The notes under the pieces are model-generated. The model worked only from the letters and a program-made list of their open reading frames with translations, did no database searches and had not been told where the DNA came from. This document shows positions 49,774-60,864 of a DNA stretch of 64,000 bases, one piece after another. Where the stretch lies: the NCBI GenBank assembly GCA_015350385.1, contig WNKI01000001.1:8728130-8792129 (forward strand), given 5' to 3'. The translations under genes and the position numbers were made by a program. The stretch is from Aculops lycopersici. Taxonomy: Eukaryota; Arthropoda; Arachnida; Trombidiformes; Eriophyidae. How positions within the stretch are numbered: position 1 is the stretch's first letter; every line of letters starts with the position of its first letter.

Positions 49774-51105
49774 ATGGAGGAAACCTATGATGCTATTGTC
49801 TTGGGAACTGGACTTAAGGAGTGTATTCTATCTGGCATGTTGTCAGTGAGTGGAAAGAGAGTTTTACACGTTGATAGGAACAAATATTACGGCGGCGAAT
49901 CGGCCTCCATCACTCCGCTTGAGGAACTATTTAGCAAGTTCAACTTGCCCACCTCAAATCTCGAGGAGTATGGCAAGGGTCGCGACTGGAACGTTGACTT
50001 GATTCCAAAGTTCCTCATGGCCAATGGAGAGCTTGTCAAGTTGCTAATCCATACTGGAGTTACTAAGTATTTAGAATTCAAGGTAGTGGATGGTAGTTAT
50101 GTGTACAAGAACCAGAAGATCTCAAAGGTACCCGCCGACGAGAGGGAGGCTCTTTCGTCGAATTTGATGGGCATCTTCGAGAAACGTCGCTTCAGATCAT
50201 TCCTGCTATTTGTTCAGAACTTTGACTTCAACGACCGATCAACTTGGAAAGAGGTAGACCCTAAGACCATGACTGCAGGTAAACTATTCGAGTATTGGAA
50301 TTTGGACAAGGAGACGGCCGAGTTCACTGGACACGCTCTCGCCTTGTACCGAAACGACGACTACCTGAACCAACCCTGTGGCGACCTGATAACCAAGATC
50401 AAGTTGTACAGTGAATCGTTGGCCCGCTATGGAAAGAGTCCCTATTTGTATCCACTCTACGGTTTGGGCGAGCTACCTCAAGCTTTCGCCCGTTTGTCGG
50501 CCATCTATGGAGGAACTTACATGTTAGACAAGCCAGTTGATGAGATCTTAAAGGATGAGAGTGGCAAGGCAATTGGAATTAGATGTGGCGAGGAGAAGGC
50601 GCATTGTTCACAGATTTATTGTGACCCAACTTATGTCAGTGACAAGGTGGAGAAAGTTGGCCAAGTTGTTAGATGTATCTGTTTGCTAAATCATCCAATA
50701 CCAAACACAAAAGACTCACTATCAACACAGATCATTATTCCACAAAAGCAATTGAAGAGAAATTCGGATATTTACATATCGCTTGTCTCTTACACCCATC
50801 AGGTGGCTGCAAAGGGTTGGTTCATTGCCATGGTTAGTACCACAGTTGAAACATCAAATCCAGAGCAGGAGATTTTGCCAGCATTGGAACTACTGGGACC
50901 CATAAAACAAAAATTCTTCAGCGTTAGCGATGTCTTCAGGCCAACTGATGATGGATCAAAGAGTCAAATTTTCATCTCGCAATCCTATGATCCAACATCG
51001 CACTTTGAGGAGACATGTCAGGATGTATTGGAAATTTACAAACGAGGCACTGGGGAGAACTTTGACTTTAGCAAGATTGTTGGCGACGTTAATCAGGATG
51101 AATAA
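49774..51105 (+). CDS. Gdi: Rab GDP-dissociation inhibitor
   Basis: 443 residues (human GDI1 447). Extracts GDP-bound prenylated Rab GTPases from membranes and recycles them in the cytosol. The N-terminus YDAIVLGTGLKECILSGMLS and DRNKYYGGESASITPLEEL is nearly invariant in the family; the Rab-binding platform (GRDWNVDLIPKF) and the FTGHALALYRNDDYL and YPLYGLGELPQAFARLSA segments are present. The C-terminus SQSYDPTSHFEETCQDVLEIYKR is also typical. Intronless. Confidence 0.98.
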   Translation: MEETYDAIVLGTGLKECILSGMLSVSGKRVLHVDRNKYYGGESASITPLEELFSKFNLPTSNLEEYGKGRDWNVDLIPKFLMANGELVKLLIHTGVTKYLEFKVVDGSYVYKNQKISKVPADEREALSSNLMGIFEKRRFRSFLLFVQNFDFNDRSTWKEVDPKTMTAGKLFEYWNLDKETAEFTGHALALYRNDDYLNQPCGDLITKIKLYSESLARYGKSPYLYPLYGLGELPQAFARLSAIYGGTYMLDKPVDEILKDESGKAIGIRCGEEKAHCSQIYCDPTYVSDKVEKVGQVVRCICLLNHPIPNTKDSLSTQIIIPQKQLKRNSDIYISLVSYTHQVAAKGWFIAMVSTTVETSNPEQEILPALELLGPIKQKFFSVSDVFRPTDDGSKSQIFISQSYDPTSHFEETCQDVLEIYKRGTGENFDFSKIVGDVNQDE

Positions 51106-52218
51106 ATGCGAATGCTTAAAGCTTTGATTACAACATAGCACTACTAAACATAAGGAGCCGGTAGAAAACAGTACAAATGTATATCAGCTAATCACCATTA
51201 ATATTATTTATATTCATAGATATTCACCATCTATCTACTTTTATATGTGTGTACAAACATATATATCTATATAATTAGAATCATCATCATCAAATTGATA
51301 CCTCGCTGAAAGAGAAAGCTTCCGTGGAAAGCGAGATATTTTGCACATTCGAACCAATTACAATCGATCACTAGAAAGCTTTGACACAAGCGGGGCTATA
51401 GTTATCATTATTATTATTACTACTACTACTATCGTCATTAGCATTATTGGATAACAATCAATTCAACAATCACTCATCAGATTTCATTGATCATCATCAT
51501 GGAAGTCCCACAATTTCAATTTTGCAATGTTTAATACAAAAGTAAAAACACTTTAGAAAGTTTCTGAATCAACTATTACATAGCAACCGAGACTAGAACG
51601 TTCCCATAGGTAAGAGACGTCAACTTGCAGTGTTCCTTGAACCTTTCATTGGTTCAAGTCCCCTCTCTGTCTCGCGAGTCGCGACTTGATGATGACTATC
51701 GGTCGGCAAAAGTGGACTTTTCACCTCGATGCTCATGGAGTCTAGTCTCTTTTCATCGTCTAAATTCTCTTTGGTTCTCCTGATTTCCATTGTAATTTTC
51801 ATCAACATTATGGAAAATCACAACAGATCTTATCAACTAGATCTAGCCGAAGCTTGACGCTCGCTGCTTTTGTCACTATCTGGAACTACCCCCATTTGTT
51901 GCCTATCTCTCGTTACGAGTCTCTTTTGTCTGAGCCACGGAATGTGCTTCATCTTTTATTATCAACCATATAGACCATTTTATTTGACTGAAGTTTATCG
52001 ACCATTAGGTGTGAATTATATTTTAACTACAAGACGAGATAGATAGATAAAGTTGGCCACTTTCAATTGTTACCACTGTGATATTCGAATGCATTCTGCA
52101 GCCTCAAGCTGTCAGTTGCTCAACTGGAAAATAGCAAGATTGCATAAGATTTATTAGAAAATAGTTGCCAGAGAGTTTCAAGCATAGGTCAACCACTGAG
52201 ACCAAGGAGAAAACCACC
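51106..52218. other. Spacer, GDI 3' region and transporter 5' region
   Basis: 1113 bp, no coding gene seen. AT-rich with TATATCTATATA near 51260 and a run of ATTATTATTACTACTACT near 51405-51430. It probably holds the GDI 3' UTR and the promoter of the transporter. Confidence 0.45.
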
Positions 52219-53964
52219 ATGCACCCACCAATATCAACAGTGTCAGAGGAAACGCCTCTCCTCTTACCCGCCGAAAATCTCAAAGGCACCACAGTTTATA
52301 TATACCTAGTTGCCCTTCTATCGGCTATTGGTGGCTTCCTCTTTGGCTATGACACTGGCATTATATCCGGCGCCATGATCTTCATTCGCGATGTCTTTGA
52401 TCTCAACGAGTGGTGGCAAGAGGCAATTGTGAGCACAACTCTATTGACTGCATGGATTTTCTCAATATTATCCGGCTCAATGAACGATAGACTTGGTAGG
52501 AAACCAACAATTGTAGTGTCATCCTTGATCTTTGTTGCTGGCTCGGGGATTATGGGAGTTGCATGGAACGAAACCATACTACTCTTGGGTCGAATGGTTG
52601 TTGGCGCAGCCGTGGGTTTGTCCTCAATGACTGTGCCCATGTACATAGCCGAGGTTGCGCCTTCAAGTATTCGAGGTCAACTTGTTATGATCAACATGTG
52701 TTGCATAACAGGTGGTCAATTTTTTGCAACCTTAATAGCCTATTGGTTCAGCTTTATCGAGGGCGGCGAAGGGTGGCGCTTTATGTTGGGCTTTGCGGCT
52801 ATCCCGGCAGCCATCCAATTTTTCGCCTTCCTTGCAATGCCAGAATCGCCCAGGTGGTTGGTGTGCAAGAAGCGCGATGCAGATGCTCGTAAGGTGCTGA
52901 GCAAAATCAGACCAGAGGGTGCGGATATTGAAGCAGAATTTGAGGCCATCAAGAGGAACTACCTGGCGGCGAAGAGAGCGCAGGAAGCTCAGGTAAATCC
53001 AGACCAAAGCACATACCAGCGAATACTAGAATCGGCGGCAGTGAGAAAGGCTCTAATAGTTGGCTGTCTCCTTCAATTGGTGCAACAAGTGTCGGGAATT
53101 AACACAGTCATGTACTATTCAGCGTCAATTTTTGAAATGTCCGGGGTGTATGACAAACAGAAGGCCCTCTTGTTGAGCTCGGGCAGTGCACTTGTCAACT
53201 TTGTCTTCACCCTTGTGGGCATGGCACTTGTTGAGCGAGGAGGTAGACGAAAGCTAACGCTAATTAGTTTATTTGGCGTCGTGGTGGCGCTGATAATTTT
53301 GGCTGCCGGCTTCCAATTTGCCTCCTACAATTCACCTCAAGTTACGGAAGTGGACCATAGGCCCGAAAATCAACCTTGCGACTCGTTTACCTACTGCTCC
53401 GGCTGCTCGCACCAACCGCATTGCGGATTTTGCTTCGCCGAGGATGCACAATCAGGAAACATTCTAGCGGCAAGCTGTGTTCACGTCAATGAGTCCCATC
53501 ACGACCAAGCTCTCTTTGGCCAATGCACCACCGGCTCGGGCCAGGATCACATCTGGGCCTACGAGTGGTGTCCGTCGCCTTACTCCTGGATCACACTGCT
53601 TGGCATGGTCTTGTATCTCATGTCCTTTGCGCCCGGAATGGGCCCAATGCCTTGGACAATCAACTCGGAGATTTATCCCTCGTGGGCGCGAAGTTGGTGC
53701 TTGTCGGCGACCACCAGTGTTAATTGGCTAGCAAATTTGTTCATCTCAATGACCTTCCTCTCGCTAACAAATGCAATCACGATACAGGGCGCCTTTTACC
53801 TGTACGCCTCCTTGGCAAGCATTGGTTTTGTATACTTTGCCCTTGTGCTACCCGAAACGAGGGGTAAAACTCTGGAGGAACTCGAGGGATTGTTTGCACC
53901 AAAACACGAGGAAGAGACTAGAAGCAAGGGGAAAAACATAAATGGGATCGAGCAGATGAGCTAG
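52219..53964 (+). CDS. SLC2A13: SLC2A13-like proton/myo-inositol (sugar) cotransporter
   Basis: 581 residues from the first ATG, with strong context ACCACCATGC; the frame extends upstream without ATG. Twelve-helix major facilitator. Family signatures are present: GYDTGIISGAMIFIR in helix 1, DRLGRKP, GRMVVGAAVG, PESPRWLV, QQVSGINTVMYYS, and PETRGKTLEELEGLF at the C-terminus. A large extracellular loop between helices 9 and 10 (about 375-450) has a Cys cluster (CDSFTYCSGC...CGFC) as in HMIT transporters. Expected to import myo-inositol with protons across the plasma membrane. Confidence 0.93.
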   Translation: MHPPISTVSEETPLLLPAENLKGTTVYIYLVALLSAIGGFLFGYDTGIISGAMIFIRDVFDLNEWWQEAIVSTTLLTAWIFSILSGSMNDRLGRKPTIVVSSLIFVAGSGIMGVAWNETILLLGRMVVGAAVGLSSMTVPMYIAEVAPSSIRGQLVMINMCCITGGQFFATLIAYWFSFIEGGEGWRFMLGFAAIPAAIQFFAFLAMPESPRWLVCKKRDADARKVLSKIRPEGADIEAEFEAIKRNYLAAKRAQEAQVNPDQSTYQRILESAAVRKALIVGCLLQLVQQVSGINTVMYYSASIFEMSGVYDKQKALLLSSGSALVNFVFTLVGMALVERGGRRKLTLISLFGVVVALIILAAGFQFASYNSPQVTEVDHRPENQPCDSFTYCSGCSHQPHCGFCFAEDAQSGNILAASCVHVNESHHDQALFGQCTTGSGQDHIWAYEWCPSPYSWITLLGMVLYLMSFAPGMGPMPWTINSEIYPSWARSWCLSATTSVNWLANLFISMTFLSLTNAITIQGAFYLYASLASIGFVYFALVLPETRGKTLEELEGLFAPKHEEETRSKGKNINGIEQMS

Positions 53965-54226
53965 AGTTGATACTTGAAATTACTAGTAGTGCTTGGTGGT
54001 TGCTATGGAAACAGAGGCGCGCACACGGGGCCAGGTGTAGTTTTGCTCGACGCTAAGCGCGACACAATTTACCTGAATCACAAAAGACACACTCAATCGC
54101 TGACCGCCTGTATGTGATTATGCCACTGGACAAAAGTCGATCACGTGGCCATGTTTTAAGTATACAGATATATATATAGATATAAGTTGTAATATAATCA
54201 GTCAATTAACTAGGATCTACCCAATT

Positions 54227-57200
54227 ATGGCTACCAATTCGCCATCAAATGCCAGCAATAACAACCATCTCCAAGTCGCTAGGTCCGTCCAGTTTGTTTC
54301 GCTAGACACGCATCCGGCCAACAACGCTCTGGTGCTAACCTACGAGATTCTCGTGACTGTGATAGATACCGATACGAAACAAGAGTTGAGTCGGCGCAAT
54401 AAAAGGGATCAATTGCAAATAAATGTATCGAATTTAGATGATCTCATTAAAGCCAATGGCAAGATTAACTTACAAGATCTGAGCGAGCAAATCTTGAGAA
54501 AATGTCCAATTTTATCTAGCGAAAGGCAGAAACAGCAGCAACAGTCAAGTAAGTTACTTGAAGAGATTCGATTGCATCTCTTGTATTTGGTTAATCGACG
54601 AAAAGCTCAAATGAACAATCCAAATTGCAAGGACGAGGGAGCCACTGGTCCACAATCGCGACCTCAATCGTCGTTGTTAGCCAACCGAAACTTGAGATCC
54701 GGCAGCAGATTGGGTCAGCATAAGAGGCTGATGTCAGCTAGAATAACATCGCCTAGCATAAACTCAATTATTGGCTGCGACATCTACGGCTACCTGTTGG
54801 CCAAAGAGTCGATAGCTGGTGAAAGCGATGAACTTGAAAGTTTTTTATCTGAATTAGATGAGAGGCTTAGTAGATTCTTCGACGATAATAAATATACACA
54901 GAGGCCTACATTAGAGAGGCTGGATCAATATTTGGAGGGATTATATGGCGACACTAGCGAGAAGTTAATATCCATCAACAGCTTGAGAGAGTTGAGCAAA
55001 TTGGATGAGAGTTTGCCAATTATGAGCTCCCACAAGTTGCTCGTTTGCGCAACCTCTAGAACTTTGCGCGATTTGAGTTTTGGCCAGAGCGAGTCAGATA
55101 ATGAATCAGTAAGTAACCTGATCATCAGTGAGTCCATCTTGTACTGTTTGATTAGAATGACCTCCTACGCAGATACCTACAAGCTATTAATCAACTCAGA
55201 TAGCCAATTGGATACAATGAGAGTTTTGATCGATCAATCTGGCGATCTCGTGGACCAGCTGAAGTTAAATGAGGAGAGATTGACGAGCAATTTAGTTGAC
55301 AGATTCTATTACCTCTTAAAGTCTCTAATATTTCCCATCTTGAATATGATGCACTCAAATGCACAAATGCAACGAGCAGGGGAGGAGAAAAAAGTGAGAA
55401 AATCACCATTCCAAAGTGAAAAGTTGATTGGAATCGTGATTGATTTGTTCATGTTGACTTCTAAAGCTCTCACGATGGAGATCAAAATAACCGCAGCAAC
55501 CGAGGACGACGTCGACAGGATTGTTACTTCCAGCTCAATATCAAGACCATTAGAGAGACTGACTAGTTTATTGGAACTCCTCGTTCAGGTGTTGAGATTT
55601 CTATCGACTAACAAAGAGTTCGTTACGCTACTAAAGAATCGGGCGAAACAAACAAACGAGTTTTCCACATGCTTAATCAATTTACTCAACACATTGCAAT
55701 TGTCTCAACCAGGTAGCGGTAATTCAAGTTCTTCTGGTTCAACGATAGGCGGCCGGGTATATGCTCTTAGGGATCAACAAACACTGAATGTCATCTATCA
55801 ACTCGAGATCAATATTATCAAATTAGTCAATAATCTCTTGCATTATCAGTACCTCAGAACGAGACTAATCAAACGAAACCTACTGAAGTGCGTGCTTAGA
55901 AATTTAGTGGTATTCTTGGCAAACAAGAACAATGGCAATCAAACGTTGAGTTCATTCACTAGGTCCTCAGTATTATTAACTCCTCTCAAATGTCTCTACA
56001 TATTAAGTTGTGACAATTCCATAAAAGGCGAGCTATTCAAGAGCAAAATAGTGATCAAATGTTTGCTCGACTATCTCTTGGACGAAGCAAAAAAGTTTCA
56101 AGATCAAATCGATGCGTCGATCAAACCAAACGAGCAACAGGTGGCCATTGTTATCGAGCCTACCTGCGCTGGCCACTACATTTATGCCTTTTGGACTAAT
56201 CTAACTAGCCGACCTGAGGCCTCTTCCATATACAATTTGAACTCTGAGCAACCAGCTGAGGGTCAACAGCAAGATTATACAAGCCATCTGAAAAAACAGA
56301 TAGCTGAATTTGTGACACTAGTTATCGATAACTTAAGTCTATATATCGGCTTGTATACGAACAAAAAACTCCATGTTGATGACCAACAACCTACAAAACA
56401 AGCGCAGCAAATGATCTACTTGCAGTTGAAAATAGTGAGAAACTTGACACAATTCAGCAAGGACTCCATAGAAATTCAGCTTGACGAGGGCATCAATAAA
56501 TTGGCTCAATTAACCTGCAATTTATTGGACCTGCCCATGGGAACTATTGACTGTTGTCCCATTGCAGCTGAGAGCATAGCTATAATTGACAACCTGCTAG
56601 AGATGGCGTGGCGATTAAGAGGTGTGTCCAAGGAAGGTGAAGAAGGAGATTTGGATTTGGATTTGGAATTGTTACCCTCAAAACAACTCATGAGTTTATT
56701 TGAGAAGCTAGTTCAATCAGATTTAGTTTCCTCGAGTTTGGCGGGTGGAGAAGATTTCGACGATCTATTGCTGGTTGCCATCAAATTTTTCGGTACTCTA
56801 TGCAAGACAAAGGAAATTTGTCCCATCACTGAGGAAGAAATAAGCAGTGGTGATAATTCGATTCAGGTAACTGGCCAACTAATCAAGAGCAAATGGATCT
56901 CCATGAGCAACCATCTACTTGACATAAGGTTGAGCGACACCGAAATGCTAGTTAGTTGCCTGTTTTCGTTAGCCCATCTGATGAATCATGCAAATTTCCT
57001 TGAGGCCTTAGCAAAAGATTTAGACTTTTTGGATTCACATGGATCCAAATTGGAGTACCAATTGGAGATTCTAGTCAACAAGCTGGCCAACTTATTGTTG
57101 AGCGGCAATGAATCACTTGTTAAATTATCCTGTCTGTTACTGGACAGGTTACGTCAATTGGAGGAGCAGCAAAGTATAAACGAATCCTATGTTTACACGA

Positions 57201-57751
57201 AGAGGTTTTCAGTTTACAACGATAAATGGTTGGCTGCCATAAGGTCAAGTCGCAACCAGGACGAGCTCAGTACCAATGGATCTCGATTGCAGGCAGCTGG
57301 CCATATTAAATCCCCTCCATCAAGTGACTACTCAATATTCGGCGACGAGTTTGATGAGGACCTGAACGTGATTCAGGGGCCAGCAACCTTGAGAGCAGTT
57401 GACAGTCAGAGTAGCAGTGCTAGCGGCGGAAGTGCCGAATTGATTGGTTCCTATGGCCGAAAGTCGAACCCTGCAACCGGAGGTAGGCAATATCATTCAA
57501 AGAACACCTCGGCAGCAAGAAACAGCGAGTTGGTTTTTGATGAACTTGAAGAGGAGGACAATTTGGAGGAGAATTATAATGATGATGACGACATCGACGA
57601 CGAGGACGACGCTGGCTCAATTCAATCTGCTAAATTGGATGCCAACTCCAGAGATCAGGACCAAGCTGAGGCCGAGATGAAGAGGAAGCTCATTTGCGAT
57701 TTGAATGTCATTGATCCGCAATCGATGTTCAAGCATTTGGTTAGAGATTGA
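54227..57751 (+). CDS. KIFAP3: Kinesin-associated protein 3 (KAP3), enlarged
   Basis: 1174 residues (human 792). Non-motor subunit of kinesin-2, linking the motor to intraflagellar and other cargo. The N-terminal domain shows the KAP pattern (DTHPANNALVLTYEILVTV, LHLLYLVNRRKAQ), followed by LDQYLEGLYGDTSEKLISINSLREL as in the KAP armadillo start. The rest is helical with armadillo-like repeats and inserts rich in Gln/Glu. The acidic C-terminus (about 1100-1150) is followed by LNVIDPQSMFKHLV. Divergence is high but the N- and C-terminal blocks support KAP3. Intronless. Confidence 0.8.
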   Translation: MATNSPSNASNNNHLQVARSVQFVSLDTHPANNALVLTYEILVTVIDTDTKQELSRRNKRDQLQINVSNLDDLIKANGKINLQDLSEQILRKCPILSSERQKQQQQSSKLLEEIRLHLLYLVNRRKAQMNNPNCKDEGATGPQSRPQSSLLANRNLRSGSRLGQHKRLMSARITSPSINSIIGCDIYGYLLAKESIAGESDELESFLSELDERLSRFFDDNKYTQRPTLERLDQYLEGLYGDTSEKLISINSLRELSKLDESLPIMSSHKLLVCATSRTLRDLSFGQSESDNESVSNLIISESILYCLIRMTSYADTYKLLINSDSQLDTMRVLIDQSGDLVDQLKLNEERLTSNLVDRFYYLLKSLIFPILNMMHSNAQMQRAGEEKKVRKSPFQSEKLIGIVIDLFMLTSKALTMEIKITAATEDDVDRIVTSSSISRPLERLTSLLELLVQVLRFLSTNKEFVTLLKNRAKQTNEFSTCLINLLNTLQLSQPGSGNSSSSGSTIGGRVYALRDQQTLNVIYQLEINIIKLVNNLLHYQYLRTRLIKRNLLKCVLRNLVVFLANKNNGNQTLSSFTRSSVLLTPLKCLYILSCDNSIKGELFKSKIVIKCLLDYLLDEAKKFQDQIDASIKPNEQQVAIVIEPTCAGHYIYAFWTNLTSRPEASSIYNLNSEQPAEGQQQDYTSHLKKQIAEFVTLVIDNLSLYIGLYTNKKLHVDDQQPTKQAQQMIYLQLKIVRNLTQFSKDSIEIQLDEGINKLAQLTCNLLDLPMGTIDCCPIAAESIAIIDNLLEMAWRLRGVSKEGEEGDLDLDLELLPSKQLMSLFEKLVQSDLVSSSLAGGEDFDDLLLVAIKFFGTLCKTKEICPITEEEISSGDNSIQVTGQLIKSKWISMSNHLLDIRLSDTEMLVSCLFSLAHLMNHANFLEALAKDLDFLDSHGSKLEYQLEILVNKLANLLLSGNESLVKLSCLLLDRLRQLEEQQSINESYVYTKRFSVYNDKWLAAIRSSRNQDELSTNGSRLQAAGHIKSPPSSDYSIFGDEFDEDLNVIQGPATLRAVDSQSSSASGGSAELIGSYGRKSNPATGGRQYHSKNTSAARNSELVFDELEEEDNLEENYNDDDDIDDEDDAGSIQSAKLDANSRDQDQAEAEMKRKLICDLNVIDPQSMFKHLVRD

Positions 57752-59498
57752 GTCTTATATTTCAAGCTAAGAAAGACGATCGCTCTTTTTCACCTGTACC
57801 TGAGTCTATCCAAAGTCCGGTTGTTAGCTTAGTTGTAAGTAAGGATATTGTTGTATTGTGCCTTGAATGATTGATGAAAATGTTTAGTCCTTCTCATGGG
57901 CGCAGCGGCATAACGGTAAAGTTGAATTTGTAGGCAGAGCAAACAAATGAGTATTTTTGGTGGAGCTATTTGCTTCTAAATGTAAATGGGGCCACCTCTT
58001 TGGGTTCCTCCCCCGAGTGACCCTGAGCTGGACCTTGACTGTAGCAGGTTCGCTCCGACTCTTTATCCGTTGGTCTAACTTCTGTCGAGCTCAAGTTTAG
58101 GATCAATAAACTGGTTGCTAAAAGAGAAACAAGGAGTATCATTTTTTTGAATTTTATGTATTTTCTTGACTGTATTTTGGAAGTGATAATATGAAATTTG
58201 AATCAATCACAACAAGTGCAAGAATGAGAATGAAAATGATAGGGAATGTTCTCTTTTAGGTTGCAAAACATTGACCATTTGATGAATCACCTGTTGCAGC
58301 TCAAATTTGTCCACTACCTTATTCAGTAACTTTCGATTCAATGGAAGATAAACAATTTAGAAAGTTGCTATGGTTGCTTGATCCGCCAATCAGTACAGAT
58401 TCTCCCCAAGAGCCATAAAATATACCTTTCCATTCTCCAATTCTCTCGGCCCGACTATTTTTCAGACCCCAATAATCTAGTCCTCTCTGTGTGCTTTATT
58501 TAGACTGGACCACAACAAGTGTCTAGTCAGTCGGCTGCTCTATAGCAGCAGGTTGGTTTGTATTCTGCATTGCGGACCACCCGATTGGCCACTAGGGTGA
58601 GTTTGTATGATGCTATCGTATCTTACTCCAAACAAATCTTCTGGCCACTGAAATAGATTGTAGCGAGGGGTCGTATTGGCAATAAAGAAATTATATCACT
58701 CCCTCTGAAATACGAAGCCTAATCTTTACTCTTGGGACGATGTCAACTTCAGACGGAAGTCCAACTTACAATACGAAAGGCACCGTTTTTTAACAATCCA
58801 AGTTGATAACTCTCACTGGAAGGACGATGACGCATACACTAGGAAGTCAAACTCGTGTAAACCAATGAGTTCAAGGTGCATGAGCAGAGGAAACTTCCGG
58901 AATTGGATTAGAAATAAGTATCGTGTTCTCTTTCTTAGAGACTCGTTGCTCTAATGATTATTTGGAAGTACTTGAAGTAGTGGTTGTGGCACCCTTACTC
59001 TTTCAAGGTGACACCTGTGAACGAGTGTTGGCTTGTTATTATCTTTGCTGCTGATGTTATCGTTGCTTGGATCTGATCATACTCTCGCGTTTCTAGCTAG
59101 AGTATGAGGTCGTAAAATAACTGGTTGTTGCACTTGGCCCGAGTGAAGCCAATGCTACTGCTGCTGCTATTATTACACCAAGACTCGACGAGAAAAGGTG
59201 AAGGGGGAGATAAGAGAGATAGCCGCACATCAGTTAGTACTTGTTGACAGGTGCGCACAGGTAGTGACTTACATTCCGAGAACCTTCTTGTGTAGCGCGC
59301 TCTCTTTCTCTCTCTCTCTCCTTCTGTTTTTCTCTTGCACGCTTGTCATTTGACGGTTCCTACAGCTCGAGTTTGACTTTTATATTTCAGTCACTCGATT
59401 CGATTTCTTCTAATTCTAAATAGATAGAAGAAAGAAAGAAATCATAAGATTCAAGAGAACTAAAGAGAGCATTGGTCACTTCAAGCACCCAAAGAAAG
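57752..59498. other. 1.75-kb spacer, no gene seen
   Basis: Lies between KAP3 and the DUF1397 gene. A CT tract at 59300-59325 sits about 175 bp upstream of the next ATG. A short GGTTCGCTCC near 58048 looked like a tRNA B box but has no cloverleaf around it. Otherwise featureless. Confidence 0.45.
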
Positions 59499-60430
59499 AT
59501 GATCCGCTTACAAGCGTCAAGTTACTCCGCGCCACTGTTGCTGGTCGTTGCGGCGTCAAGCTCGTTACTGCTTCTCACACTGCCCACCTGTAAGTAACCA
59601 TTGATTGATTGATTAACATTTGGCCAAGAAATATGTCGCAACGCGAGAAAGGAACAAGTCAAATCTAACGTAAATTTTAATCTCCATTCAAATGAAATAT
59701 AAAAATCACTTAAACAAAACTTATCACAGTGTCACATGGCCAAAGATTTAAACAGGCAGTCAACTGCTCAAATATTGTAGAGGTAATGGACAAATGCGGC
59801 GCGCTAGCCTCATATTCTCACACTGTTCCGGGGAGTCAATATCCAACAACATTGGACGAGCTAAGGGACGCTTGTCCGAGACACAACGAGGGATTGCATT
59901 GCTTGAGACAGCACGTCAAGTGTTTGAAGCCATTGACCAAAAGAGCAATCTTGTCTTTCATTGAGTCGCGCCGGAAGCACGTGAAGAAGTTGTGCTCGGA
60001 TTTGCGTGGTCAAGCGGCGAGAGATTTCACTGATGCCTTCGCTTGCGTTAGGAAATACAAGCGCGAAAAGTTTGTTCAAAGTGAGATAAAGGCAATCAAG
60101 AGAATCGATGCCATCCTCAGCGACCAGGTAAAGGACTTCCGCGAACGATTTCACAGATCATGCTGCTCGATCAATTCATACAGACAACGTACAGTCGACG
60201 ATATGGGGCCCGAGTGTGCGAAGCCAAACTTGATCAATGCCGTGGAGATCGCCATCGACTCAGTGGTTGGCGAGGCCATTGAGTTTGCCTGTCCGGATGC
60301 AAAGTCGTCAATTTGCACACAGATGAAGGAGTTAGTTTTGGCCGACAAGCCGAGCAACAAGACATTGACTCGTGCCGGCACCGATTTGATGATCGTACTC
60401 ACTGCGCCGGACGACAAAACGAGCAGGTAA
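59499..60430 (+). CDS. Secreted DUF1397 (27-kDa glycoprotein-like) protein, exons 59499-59589 and 59730-60430
   Basis: 263 residues after splicing. Exon 1 encodes a signal peptide (LLLVVAASSSLLLLTLPT); the donor is GTAAGT at 59590, the acceptor is TTATCACAG, phase 1, giving a join L-S-H-G-Q-R-F with likely cleavage near SHG. The mature part has conserved cysteines (CSN, CGALAS, DACPRHNEGLHCLRQHVKCL, KLCSDL, FACVRKY, SCCS, ECAKPN, CPDAKSSIC), matching the arthropod DUF1397 / hemolymph glycoprotein family of unknown function. Without exon 1 the frame starts at GTG only. Expected in haemolymph or extracellular space. Confidence 0.82.
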
Positions 60431-60864
60431 ACTCTCTGATGTATGAATATCGATGGAAAAACTTCCGGTTGTTTGAATAAAGCTAGTCAATGAGGTCAAT
60501 AAAATGTCACATGAACTAAAGAGTGCAACAAGTGGTAAAGTCCGAGCCGGTCAATGGAGTTCCGTTGGAATATGATGAAGTTGGTGCGCCCATGTTTCAC
60601 TCCACAACATTTTTCCATTGCTAACTTATGTAACCTGTTGTCCCCGAGTGACATCTACGCGACTCATCTCGTGTATTTCTATTTTTAAATTGCCACTAAA
60701 AATCCTGTATTCTAGTCGAGTAACTAGTTGTTGACATTATGATGAAATATCACAAAAGACTCAGAGCCAACTCAACGAGCAAAGGTAAAATCATTTGAAC
60801 TGAAACCATAACCTCTACTAAACTATTAAAGTGCTGATGAACTAACGTTCTGATGTCGTTAATC
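60431..60864 (+). promoter_or_regulatory. Lipase upstream region, duplicated at 63.5-63.9 kb
   Basis: From about 60560 this stretch aligns with about 63620-63909. Shared pieces include CAGAGCCAACTCA, CTAAACTATT, TGATAACTTAT-type blocks and TTAATCATGACAAA around the start codon. It belongs to a tandem unit of about 3.05 kb (start to start). Confidence 0.7.

Noticed and set aside
58030..58060. tRNA-like B box (GGTTCGCTCC)
   Set aside because: No A box or pairing acceptor stem at the right distance.
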